Positions 21,458-28,292 of a DNA stretch of 28,292 nucleotides are shown piece by piece. Source of the stretch: CF-161 sp035259145 (GTDB lineage: Bacteria; Chloroflexota; Dormibacteria; Dormibacterales; Dormibacteraceae); the NCBI GenBank assembly GCA_035259145.1, contig DATFWQ010000044.1, positions 1-28,292 on the forward strand, in the 5' to 3' direction. The position numbers were made by a program, and so were the translations under genes. Below the pieces are notes generated by a model that worked only from the letters and a program-made list of their open reading frames with translations, made no database searches and was not told the DNA's origin. Each line of letters begins with the position of its first letter. Position 1 is the stretch's first letter.

Positions 21458-23575
21458 TTGAACCGGCTGGCGCGGCTCCTGAAACCACGGTCGGTTGCGC
21501 TGATCGGGGCGACCGACAGCTCAATGTGGTCGCTGTACACATACCAGAACCTGCGTGCCTTTTCACCAGACCTGCCTGTTTACTGCGTGCATCCACGGCA
21601 CGACGTCGTCCACGGCCAACCGGCCCATCGCTCCATCGGCGCCATCGGGCAGCCCGTGGACCTGGCCTACGTCATGGTCCCCACGAGCGAGGTCATCCCG
21701 GTCATCGGGGAAGCCGTGTCGGCCGGCGTGCGCCACGCCGTCGTGTTGACGGCCGGCTTTGCAGAGACGGGAGCCGAGGGCCGGGCGCTGGAAGAGCGCC
21801 TGGTGGCGCTGGCCACAGAGCACGACCTGGTCCTGCTGGGCCCCAACGGCAACGGCTTCATCAACGCAAGCGACCAGCTGGCGCCCTACGGCCTGCCGAT
21901 CGCCCGTCCGCTGCACGCCGGTCCGCTGGGGATCGTCCTCCAGTCGGGGGGCCTGGCCAGCGTCGTCTTGCACATGGCTCAGACACGACACATCGGCATC
22001 AGCCACCTGGTCGCTACCGGCAACGAGGCGATGGTCACTGCCACGGACGTGCTCGCCTACCTGGTGGACGATCCGGGTACGGCGGCCATAGCGGCGTTCC
22101 TGGAGACCATCCGGGACCCTGGCCGCTTCCGCGCCGTCGCCGAGGCAGCCCTGGGGGCCGGGAAGCCCATGGTAGTCCTCAAGGTGGGTCGCTCCGCCGC
22201 GGGTGAGCGGGCCGCGCTGGCGCACACCGGTGCCCTGGTCGGTGACCGCGACGTGGTCCGGGCGGCTCTCCGCCACTTCGGCGCCGTCCAGGTCGATTCG
22301 CTCGAAGACCTCCTCGTCACAGCAGGGCTGCTCGCCTACAACCGAGCTCCGTTGGGGAGACGTCTGGCCGCGGTCACCGCCTCCGGTGGCGCCTGCGACC
22401 TGATCGCGGACCGTGCGACCGACGAAGGCATCGAGCTGCCCGAGTTTCCGGCCGCCACCACCACCGGCCTGACCGAGCTGCTCCCGGCGTTCTCGAATCC
22501 GCGCAACCCACTGGACGTGACCGGCTACGTTGTCGTGGATCCGACCATCTCGCACCGCGCCCTGGAGATAGTCGTGGAAGGTGCGCCAGGACACTACGAC
22601 ACGATCCTTTACCAGGCCACGCTGCCTCAGAGCCCGCCGCGGGACCCGTCTCTGACCCTGAACCGTTTGAAGGCGGTCAAAGCCGCCGTGGAGCGGTCGC
22701 CGGTTCCTGTCGTCATCCAGACCGTCTCGTCGTCGGACATCTCGCCCTTTGCCCGCTCGGTCCTCGACGAGGTCGGGCTGCACGCCACCAACGGCATCGA
22801 GCACGGCATGACCGCCCTCGGACACGCGATCGACTGGCACGAGCGCCGCCGCAGGCTGATGGGCAGGCAGGCAACCGGCACTACCGTCACGCGTGAGAGG
22901 GTCAGGCTGGACGGCGCTGGAAACGGCACGCTCTCGGAGGCCGCCGCGCGAGAGCTGCTCGCCTCCGGCGGTGTGCCCGTGGTGCCTGCGCGTCTCGCCA
23001 CCACGGCCGACGCCGCCGTCGCCGCTGCCCTGCACCTCGGCTTCCCGGTCGTGCTGAAGGTGGCTTCGCCCGGCGTGGCGCACAAGACCGACGTGGGTGG
23101 AGTGGCCATGGACGTGCGCGGCCCTGATGAGGTCGCCCGTGCCTTCACATCGATAACCGCATCAGTGCGCAGCGCCTTACCGCGGGCGCGCGTTGACGGC
23201 GTGCTGGTGAGCCCGATGAGACGAGGTGGCGCGGAGCTGCTGGTCAGCGTGCGCAGAGACCTCGCGTGGGGTCCGGTGCTGGCCGTGGGCCTGGGCGGCG
23301 TGTGGGTCGAAGCGCTGAACGACACCAGCCTGCGGTTGCTGCCCGTTGGTGCCGACCAGGTGGAGGAGGCGCTGCACGAGCTTCGTGGAGCGGCCCTTCT
23401 GCGCGGCGGCCGCAACCGGCCGCCCGTTTCAGTGGGGCGGGTCGCGGAGGTGGTGGTTGCCATCGCTGCGGTCGCCATGAGCCTGGGTGAGGAGCTGGAG
23501 GCACTGGAGGTGAACCCGCTCTGGGCTGACGGCGACGACGTGGAGGTGCTTGACGCCCTCGTGGTCATGAGATAG
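21458..23575 (+). CDS. ADP-forming acyl-CoA synthetase (fused alpha-beta)
   Basis: The 705-residue protein fuses both subunits of NDP-forming acyl-CoA synthetase. The CoA-binding domain comes first (LLKPRSVALIGATDSSMW), then two succinyl-CoA-ligase-like domains. The phospho-accepting His256 sits in LAHTGAL. From about residue 490 an ATP-grasp domain follows (LSEAAARELLASGGVPVVPA, FPVVLKVASPGVAHKTDVGGV, VGLGGVWVEALND, EVNPLW). It reversibly makes an acyl-CoA from acid, CoA and ATP. TTG 21458 follows a GAGGG ribosome site at 21447-21451 and starts exactly at the domain; an upstream frame to 21404 is not convincing. It is the first gene of a four-gene cluster and its stop is 12 bp from the crotonase. 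Confidence 0.9.
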   Translation: MNRLARLLKPRSVALIGATDSSMWSLYTYQNLRAFSPDLPVYCVHPRHDVVHGQPAHRSIGAIGQPVDLAYVMVPTSEVIPVIGEAVSAGVRHAVVLTAGFAETGAEGRALEERLVALATEHDLVLLGPNGNGFINASDQLAPYGLPIARPLHAGPLGIVLQSGGLASVVLHMAQTRHIGISHLVATGNEAMVTATDVLAYLVDDPGTAAIAAFLETIRDPGRFRAVAEAALGAGKPMVVLKVGRSAAGERAALAHTGALVGDRDVVRAALRHFGAVQVDSLEDLLVTAGLLAYNRAPLGRRLAAVTASGGACDLIADRATDEGIELPEFPAATTTGLTELLPAFSNPRNPLDVTGYVVVDPTISHRALEIVVEGAPGHYDTILYQATLPQSPPRDPSLTLNRLKAVKAAVERSPVPVVIQTVSSSDISPFARSVLDEVGLHATNGIEHGMTALGHAIDWHERRRRLMGRQATGTTVTRERVRLDGAGNGTLSEAAARELLASGGVPVVPARLATTADAAVAAALHLGFPVVLKVASPGVAHKTDVGGVAMDVRGPDEVARAFTSITASVRSALPRARVDGVLVSPMRRGGAELLVSVRRDLAWGPVLAVGLGGVWVEALNDTSLRLLPVGADQVEEALHELRGAALLRGGRNRPPVSVGRVAEVVVAIAAVAMSLGEELEALEVNPLWADGDDVEVLDALVVMR

Positions 23576-23587
23576 GAGACGCTGCAA

Positions 23588-24430
23588 ATGGCGACGACCG
23601 CGTACGAGACGATTCTGCTGGTGCGGCAAGAGGGGGTGGGCCTGGTCACTCTGAACCGGCCCGACCGCCGAAACGCGTACACGGCGCGGATGGGGATGGA
23701 GCTGCACGAGGCCTTCGCCGAGCTCGAGGCCGACGAAGCCGTCCGCGCCATCGTTGTCACGGGCGCCGGCCGCGACTTCTGCGTCGGCGCCGACCTGGAG
23801 CGCGGCGGCGACACGTTCAAGCCCAGCCCGGGTGACGAACGCGAGACGATCGACCAGCGGCGGTCTGCCAACCCGCTCCGACCCTGGGACATGGCAACGC
23901 CGATCGTTGCCGCCATCAACGGCGCCGCCGTGGGAGTCGGCATCACGCTGCCTATGCAGTGGGACATCCGGATAGTCGCCGCCGAAGCGAGGCTGGGGTT
24001 CGTGTTCAACCGGCGGGGCGTGATTCCCGAAGCGAACTCGCTCTGGCTCGTTCCGCGGTTGATCGGTGCGTCTCGAGCGATGGAGCTCCTGCTGACCGGG
24101 CGGTTGTTCTCAGGCGCCGAGGCCGTCGAGATGGGCCTGGCGAGCCAGGCGGTCGAGCGGGAGCAGGTGCTGCCCACGGCGATGGAGCTGGCCAGGGACA
24201 TCGCCGCCAACGTCGGCCCCGCATCTGCCGCGATCACCAAGCGACTGATCTACCGGTTCCTGGCCGAGCCTGACCGGGACGCCGCCCACGCGCTCGAGGG
24301 CCAGGCCTTCTGGTGGGCAGGCCGGCAGGCGGATGCGGCCGAGGGCATAACCGCGTTCCTCGAGAAGCGGCCCCCGAGCTGGAAGCTTTCGAAACACACC
24401 AGGCCCCCTTCGTGGGAGGAGTCGGAGTGA
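23588..24430 (+). CDS. Crotonase/enoyl-CoA hydratase-family protein, non-canonical active site
   Basis: The product has 280 residues. Crotonase landmarks are clear: VGLVTLNRPDRRNAY, the first oxyanion-hole segment VVTGAGRDFCVGADLE, the second at INGAAVGVG, then LGFVFNRRGVIPEANSLWLVPRLIGASRAMELLLTGR. The two acid residues of classical hydratases (Glu144 and Glu164 in the rat enzyme) align with Thr and Phe. An acidic residue, Glu148, instead sits in VIPEAN, the position used by dehalogenase- or hydrolase-type members. It therefore may be a hydrolase, isomerase or C-C lyase rather than a hydratase. The ribosome site GGAG (23576-23579) follows the synthetase stop directly, supporting co-translation. 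Confidence 0.88.
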   Translation: MATTAYETILLVRQEGVGLVTLNRPDRRNAYTARMGMELHEAFAELEADEAVRAIVVTGAGRDFCVGADLERGGDTFKPSPGDERETIDQRRSANPLRPWDMATPIVAAINGAAVGVGITLPMQWDIRIVAAEARLGFVFNRRGVIPEANSLWLVPRLIGASRAMELLLTGRLFSGAEAVEMGLASQAVEREQVLPTAMELARDIAANVGPASAAITKRLIYRFLAEPDRDAAHALEGQAFWWAGRQADAAEGITAFLEKRPPSWKLSKHTRPPSWEESE

Positions 24431-24470
24431 CCCAGAGCCCACCGCCGGCGGCTCGCGACGATGTCAACAG

Positions 24471-24890
24471 ATGAGCGTCGACAAGCCTGTCCCGAAGCCG
24501 ACGCCCGAGACGCAGCCCTACTGGGACGGCGCCCTGGCCGCTGAGCTGCGCATCCAGCGATGCACACCCTGCCGGGAGTTTTATTTCTACCCACGGCTGT
24601 TCTGCCCACGCTGTATGTCTGCGGACGTGCAGTGGGTGTCTGTCTCCGGCCGGGCCAGGCTGCACTCCTACGTGATCAACCACCGCGCGGCCCCCGGCTT
24701 CGAGGCCGACGCTCCATACGTGATCGCAATTGTTGAGCTGGAAGAAGGGCCGCGAATGATGGCCAACCTGGTGGGTGTGGAGCCGAGGCCCGAGATGCTG
24801 ACGCTAGACATGGACCTGGAGGTCGCCTTCGCACAACGCGGAGACCTGCGCCTTCCGGTCTTTCGCCCCGCGTCCGGCAGCGTGTCGTGA
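24471..24890 (+). CDS. DUF35 OB-fold protein with rubredoxin-like zinc ribbon
   Basis: The protein has 139 residues. The zinc ribbon has the pairs Cys31-x2-Cys34 and Cys45-x2-Cys48 in RCTPCREFYFYPRLFCPRC. An OB-fold follows (GRARLHSYVINHRAAPGF, APYVIAIVELEEGPRMMANLV). Proteins of this kind sit next to SCPx-type thiolases and bind them, and are thought to channel or bind acyl-CoA. That fits the gene order here: the thiolase start GTG overlaps this gene's TGA by four bases, indicating translational coupling. The start is ATG 24471. Confidence 0.93.
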   Translation: MSVDKPVPKPTPETQPYWDGALAAELRIQRCTPCREFYFYPRLFCPRCMSADVQWVSVSGRARLHSYVINHRAAPGFEADAPYVIAIVELEEGPRMMANLVGVEPRPEMLTLDMDLEVAFAQRGDLRLPVFRPASGSVS

Positions 24891-26047
24891 GCGTCCGCGG
24901 CAAGGTGGCGATCATCGGGGCGGCCGAGACCGACAGTCTCGGGATCATCCCCGACCGGTCGGCTTTGCAGCTCCACGCCGAGGCGGCGCGGAACGCGTTC
25001 AGCGACTGCGGCATCTCGAAATCGGACGTCGACGGGGTGGCCGCTGCGGGGCAGTCGCCGATCGCGGTCGCAGACTACCTCGGCATCACGCCCAGATACA
25101 TTGACGGAACGGCCATCGGCGGCTGCTCGTTCATGGTCCACGTGCGACACGCCAGCGCCGCGATCGCCGCCGGCCTGTGCGACGTGGTGCTGATAACCCA
25201 CGGCGAGTCCGGGCGGTCGCGCGTGGGCGCCGCTCCGCGGGCGCCAGACGGGGCGTCACTGCAGGGCCAGTTCGAGGTTCCCTATGGAATCTGGGGCCCC
25301 CCGACGCTCTTTCCGATCGGCGTGCTGCGCTACATGAAGAAGTTTGGCCTCACGCACGAGCAGCTCGCCTCAGTCGCGGTGGCACAGCGTAAGTGGGCCA
25401 GCCGCAACCCGCGGGCCTACAAGCGCGCCCTGATCACGTTAGAAGACGTGCTTGCCTCGCCGATGATCGCGTATCCCATGCACCTGCTGGAATGCTGCCT
25501 GGTCACCGACGGGGGCGGGGCGCTGATCCTGACCTCGGCTGAGCGGGCAGCGGCCATGGATCTGCCGCGGCCGCCCGTCTACGTGCTGGGCACGGGGGAG
25601 TCGGCCGAGTCGACGATGATCTCGATGATGGAGGACTTCACGAGCTCCAGGGCTTTCCGGATGTCCGCGGCCAGGGCGTTTGCGGAAGCCGGCATCGCGC
25701 ACTCGGAGGTCGATCACCTGATGATCTACGACGCGTTCGCCCACCTGCCGATCTACGGCCTGGAGGACCTCGGTTTCGTCGGCCGCGGCGAGGCCGGCGC
25801 CTTCATCTCAGAGGGCAACACTGAACCGGGCGGCAAGCTCCCGCTGAACACCAACGGCGGGGGCCTCTCGTACACGCACACGGGTATGTACGGGATGTTC
25901 GCCATCCAGGAGTCGGTGCGGCAGCTCCGAGGCGATGCGGCGGCCCAGGTGCCGGGCGTGAATGTGAGCGTCGCCCACGGTGTGGGCGGCATGTTCATGA
26001 GCGCCGGAACGCTCGTGCTGGGCACCGCAGACGTGGCGCGGACATAA
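24887..26047 (+). CDS. SCPx-type thiolase / acetyl-CoA acetyltransferase-like protein
   Basis: The 386-residue protein has the thiolase fold of the sterol-carrier-protein-X branch. KVAIIGAAETDSLG starts the first core, and GGCSFMVHVRHASAAIAAGLCDVVL places Cys80 at the likely nucleophile position. The second half has CCLVTDGGGALILTS, the LPLNTNGGGLSYTHTGMYG loop with a conserved His, and AHGVGGMF near the C-terminus. This branch includes retro-aldol or thiolytic cleavage enzymes of steroid and side-chain degradation. The partner is the DUF35 protein just upstream. The GTG start is in the four-base overlap GTGA. A GC-rich repeat follows the stop. Confidence 0.88.
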   Translation: MSVRGKVAIIGAAETDSLGIIPDRSALQLHAEAARNAFSDCGISKSDVDGVAAAGQSPIAVADYLGITPRYIDGTAIGGCSFMVHVRHASAAIAAGLCDVVLITHGESGRSRVGAAPRAPDGASLQGQFEVPYGIWGPPTLFPIGVLRYMKKFGLTHEQLASVAVAQRKWASRNPRAYKRALITLEDVLASPMIAYPMHLLECCLVTDGGGALILTSAERAAAMDLPRPPVYVLGTGESAESTMISMMEDFTSSRAFRMSAARAFAEAGIAHSEVDHLMIYDAFAHLPIYGLEDLGFVGRGEAGAFISEGNTEPGGKLPLNTNGGGLSYTHTGMYGMFAIQESVRQLRGDAAAQVPGVNVSVAHGVGGMFMSAGTLVLGTADVART

Positions 26048-26056
26048 ACCGAAGCC

Positions 26057-26189
26057 TCTCCCCCGCGAAGTCGGGGGAGTACCCGGCGAAGCCGGGGGAG
26101 GGGGGTCCCGCGACCCGGGGTCCCCACGAAGCCTGCTTCGTGGGGTGGGATGTCGGGGGAGCACCCGGCGAAGCCGGGGGAGGGGGGTG
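26057..26189. repeat. GC-rich repeat family, two further copies around an 11-bp hairpin
   Basis: The core TCGGGGGAGTACCCGGCGAA plus GCCGG and a G-rich run occurs at 26071-26105, and again at 26153-26187 with C for T in GAGCACC. Between them, CCCCACGAAGC (26122-26132) and GCTTCGTGGGG (26135-26145) form a perfect 11-bp stem closed by two bases. Before the first copy, CTCCCCCG (26058-26065) pairs with CGGGGGAG. The copies match those at 9471-9550, so this is a dispersed element rather than local slippage. Confidence 0.72.
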
Positions 26190-26249
26190 GATGGCGGAAG
26201 GCCCGTCTCGACATGTGTCCCGAGTCACGGACGATAATGTGCCGCGCCA

Positions 26250-27251
26250 ATGGAGCTCAAGCGCGAAGTCCAGACAGCCGAGATCCTCGACCCGCGGCGC
26301 GACTACCAGCCGACGCCGACCAGCGTTGAAGTCCGCTGGGATCCTCTCATCGGGTACAGCTCGAGGATCGTGGCGGGCGCCAGCTTCCTGCCGCCGTCCG
26401 ACTTCGACCTGGAGGCCTTTGGCCGCCAGACAGCTGAGAACTGCTTCTTCTGTGCGCCGCGCCTGGAGGTGGTCACGCCGAAGTTCCCGCCGGCGCTGAT
26501 TCCCGAGGGCCGGCTCCACCGCGGCGAGGCGGTTCTCTTCCCCAACATCCAGGCGTACACGCTGTACAGCTCGGTTTCCGTCTACTCGCCGAACTTGCAC
26601 TACATGCCGCTCAAGTCGGTGGGGGCGTCGATCGTCGCGGACAACCTTGGCGCTCAGGTGGACTTCCTGGCGCAGGCCGCCCGTTATGACCCCACCGCGC
26701 GCTGGGCCGCGATCAACGCCAATCACATGCTGCCGTCGGGCAGCTCCCTTTTCCATCCCCACATTCAGGGCAGCCTCGATCGCCATCCGACGATGGTCCA
26801 GGAGCTGTTGGCCCGCGTACCGGCTGTTCATTTCCGCGACTACCTGGACACCGAGAAGCGGCTGGGCCAGCGCTACCTGGGCCGGCTGGGGAGCGTTGAG
26901 TGGCTCACGAGCTTTGCCCCGTTCGGCTTCAACGAGATCCGAGCCTTCGTGCCGGGTGTGGCCTCGCCGGTCCAGCTGTCCGAAGCCCACGTACAGGATC
27001 TGGCCGAGGGCATCACGCGAGCGCTGCGGTTCTACGGCGAGCTTGGCTACGAGTGCTTCAACCTGGCCATCTACGGGGCTCCTCCGGAGACTGACGGCTA
27101 CATGCTCAGCCTCCGACTTGTATGCCGGTCGAACCTCCAGCCCCTCTACCGATCGGATGTGGCGTACTTCGAGCGTCTGCACTGGCAGGCGATGGTCGAC
27201 TCGACGCCCGAGGAGCTTGCACAGAAGGCAGGGGACCGCTTCCGCGGCTGA
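26250..27251 (+). CDS. GalT-like HIT-superfamily nucleotidyltransferase
   Basis: The product has 333 residues. Motifs match galactose-1-phosphate uridylyltransferase. A zinc pair is present at Cys65-x2-Cys68 (ENCFFC), with His117 (NLHYMP) at the position of the third ligand. NANHMLPSGSSLFHPHIQG holds the active-site HPH-x-Q (His169, the nucleophile His171, Gln173). In E. coli GalT these are Cys52, Cys55, His115, His164, His166 and Gln168. The enzyme would transfer a nucleotidyl group to a sugar 1-phosphate through a nucleotidyl-His intermediate. No galK, galE or other sugar gene is nearby, so the true substrate may differ. ATG 26250 lies after a repeat tract, with no clear ribosome site. Confidence 0.85.
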   Translation: MELKREVQTAEILDPRRDYQPTPTSVEVRWDPLIGYSSRIVAGASFLPPSDFDLEAFGRQTAENCFFCAPRLEVVTPKFPPALIPEGRLHRGEAVLFPNIQAYTLYSSVSVYSPNLHYMPLKSVGASIVADNLGAQVDFLAQAARYDPTARWAAINANHMLPSGSSLFHPHIQGSLDRHPTMVQELLARVPAVHFRDYLDTEKRLGQRYLGRLGSVEWLTSFAPFGFNEIRAFVPGVASPVQLSEAHVQDLAEGITRALRFYGELGYECFNLAIYGAPPETDGYMLSLRLVCRSNLQPLYRSDVAYFERLHWQAMVDSTPEELAQKAGDRFRG

Positions 27252-27282
27252 GCCGGCCTCGCGCCGACCCTCCGTCAGCGCG

Positions 27283-28050
27283 TCACAAGCGCGGTGGTTT
27301 GGTGGCCCGGATCGACGCGCTGCCGATGGCCCCCGCCACGCTGCCCACGCGCTGCTCCCCGGTGACTTCGATGTCCGGCGCCTCGAATCCAGCCTCGATG
27401 AGCAGCCGCCGGTAGTCGTCGACCGGGATGGTTCCTGCGATGCATCCGGCCCATGCATCGAGCTCTCTTTTCGTCGCCGCCGGCAGCGGCCGGAGCTCGA
27501 CCATGTCCGACACGGCCAGCCTGCCGCCCGGCTTGAGGACTCGGAAGGCTTCGCGGATCACCACGCCCTTGTCCTCGGCAAGGTTGATGACGCAGTTGGA
27601 GATGACGGCGTCGGTCGCCTCGTCCGGCAGAGGGACCTGCTCGATGGTCCCTCTCAAAAACGTTGCGTTCTTGACACCCGCTCGCACCTTGTTTCGGTCG
27701 GCCAGCTCCAGCATCTCGTCGGTCATGTCGACGCCATATACATGCCCGTCAGGTCCCACGCGGCGGGCTGCCAGCAGGACGTCCAGGCCCCCGCCGCTGC
27801 CCAGGTCGAGCACGATCTCGCCCTGACGGAGCTCGGCCAGAAGCACTGGATTCCCGCAGCCGAGGCTCAGGGCATCGGTCAGGCCGACCGCCTCGAGCTC
27901 AGCGGCCTCGTACGCACCAGCGCAGCCGCAGTCTGGCCCATCCGCCCGGCAACAACCTGGCGCAAGTTCGGCCCCTGTGCTCGCAAGCACCGTGAGCTGC
28001 CGGGCCGCGTCACCATACCGGGACCGCACCGCCTCTTCGAGCTCGCTCAA
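27283..28050 (-). CDS. arsM: Arsenite S-adenosylmethionine methyltransferase
   Basis: The 255-residue protein has the ArsM pattern. The SAM-binding motif is VLDLGSGGGLD (80-90), followed by VYGVDMTDEMLELA. The three arsenic-binding cysteines correspond to Cys65 (LGCGNP), Cys153 (SNCVINL) and Cys203 (WAGCIAG). An extra Cys cluster lies at residues 33-43 (GCCRADGPDCGC). The enzyme methylates trivalent arsenic in steps, giving volatile or less toxic products. The start is TTG 28050, preceded by a strong GGGGGAG ribosome site. It is divergent from an ArsR-type regulator whose operator is likely in the shared 101-bp gap. Confidence 0.93.
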   Translation of the reverse strand: MSELEEAVRSRYGDAARQLTVLASTGAELAPGCCRADGPDCGCAGAYEAAELEAVGLTDALSLGCGNPVLLAELRQGEIVLDLGSGGGLDVLLAARRVGPDGHVYGVDMTDEMLELADRNKVRAGVKNATFLRGTIEQVPLPDEATDAVISNCVINLAEDKGVVIREAFRVLKPGGRLAVSDMVELRPLPAATKRELDAWAGCIAGTIPVDDYRRLLIEAGFEAPDIEVTGEQRVGSVAGAIGSASIRATKPPRL

Positions 28051-28151
28051 GGTGCTCCCCCTCTAAGTGATCGAGATCGCAATTGATCGAAGGATGTCGA
28101 TATGAGGAGTGTCGCAGATCCCATCGATGATTGTCAATGTAAAATGGCAAC
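28051..28151. promoter_or_regulatory. Divergent arsM/arsR control region
   Basis: This AT-richer gap separates two divergent genes. It contains the GATCGA motif twice (28069-28074 and 28085-28090, in GTGATCGAGATCGC and TTGATCGAAGG) and a TGATTGTCA element at 28128-28136. For arsM (minus strand) a TTGACA-like -35 box lies at 28138-28133, but no good -10 box appears at the expected distance. A TAAAAT box at 28140-28145 could serve arsR. ArsR proteins usually bind ATCAA/TTGAT-type dyads, and TTGAT at 28083-28087 fits in part. Confidence 0.35.
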
Positions 28152-28292
28152 ATGGCGACGATGGAGCTGCCGGTCCGGGAACGGGGCAGGTGCTGCGAGA
28201 TAGCCGTGCCGGTCGAGTGGGCGAGGGCCCGGGAAGCTGCGGGCTTGCTCAAGGCGCTTGGCGATCCCACCAGGCTGTCAATGGTTCTCTGT
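28152..28292 (+). CDS. arsR: ArsR/SmtB-family metalloregulator (5' part, cut by window end)
   Basis: The first 47 codons run off the right edge. They include a vicinal Cys14-Cys15 pair (GRCCEIAVP) of the kind seen in some arsenic-sensing ArsR proteins, and the start of the winged-helix domain (AAGLLKALGDPTRLSMVL), which is diagnostic for the family. It is probably an arsenite-responsive repressor of arsM and of genes beyond the window. Start ATG 28152 is used; the ATG at codon 4 is an alternative. Confidence 0.88.
   Translation, partial: MATMELPVRERGRCCEIAVPVEWARAREAAGLLKALGDPTRLSMVLC

Noticed and set aside
22627..24240. 537-codon open frame antisense to the synthetase and crotonase
   Set aside because: It spans two well-supported genes, and its Ser/Thr/Arg-rich product is typical of a shadow frame.
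25995..27458. 487-codon open frame antisense to the GalT-like gene and the repeats
   Set aside because: It crosses the repeat tract and has no domain, so it is a shadow of the real gene.
26647..28086. 479-codon plus-strand frame
   Set aside because: It overlaps the GalT-like and arsM genes in other frames and has no family signal.

Overview
The window is GC-rich chromosomal DNA from a bacterium that often starts genes at GTG or TTG. Intergenic gaps are short, and at least one promoter implies a leaderless transcript. Gene content is mixed: crotonase, thiolase and acyl-CoA dehydrogenase genes, a DUF4332 protein, a MEDS-domain regulator, FtsH, and several two-domain TPP or M24 enzymes. This fits an uncultured soil lineage of the Chloroflexota/Dormibacterota or deep actinobacterial type. 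That placement is a guess from gene families and base composition. I see no rRNA, tRNA, CRISPR array, intact transposase or phage gene.

Layout. Positions 1-2345 hold the tail of a probable MDMPI/SCP2-like protein, a GNAT acetyltransferase, a membrane-anchored lysozyme-fold protein and a DUF4332 helix-hairpin-helix protein. The DUF4332 gene is divergent from a MEDS sensor fused to an OmpR-type winged helix (2528-3796); a perfect 15-bp inverted repeat and a palindrome over a promoter lie between them. Positions 3757-4383 contain a decayed glycosyltransferase remnant beside a long stem-loop. An MFS exporter, an AhpD-like protein, a MalY-type C-S lyase and ftsH follow (4384-9446). Positions 9447-9888 carry GC-rich tandem repeats of a family that recurs at 26057-26189. 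Positions 9889-13217 hold a zinc-ribbon-like protein, an acetolactate-synthase-like TPP enzyme, a coiled-coil basic protein and an O6-alkylguanine-DNA alkyltransferase (ogt).

The most striking item is at 13220-14290 (minus strand). It is a MetE-C-like zinc methyltransferase whose third Cys zinc ligand is encoded by an in-frame TGA. The family-specific C-terminus continues for 32 codons after the TGA, to a second stop only 2 bp from the convergent ogt gene. This looks like a selenocysteine site, or failing that a very recent nonsense change or base error.

Positions 14401-20900 carry an acyl-CoA dehydrogenase, a truncated and frameshifted ltrA, an aspartate-type aminotransferase, an M24 protein with a damaged metal site, a small membrane protein and a TPP-fold protein that has lost its GDG motif. 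After cutA comes a co-directional cluster (21458-26047): ADP-forming acyl-CoA synthetase, crotonase, DUF35 zinc-ribbon protein and SCPx-type thiolase. It reads as a unit that activates an acid, works on its CoA ester and cleaves or condenses it; the substrate is unknown. The right end has a GalT-like nucleotidyltransferase and a divergent arsM/arsR pair, with arsR cut by the window edge.
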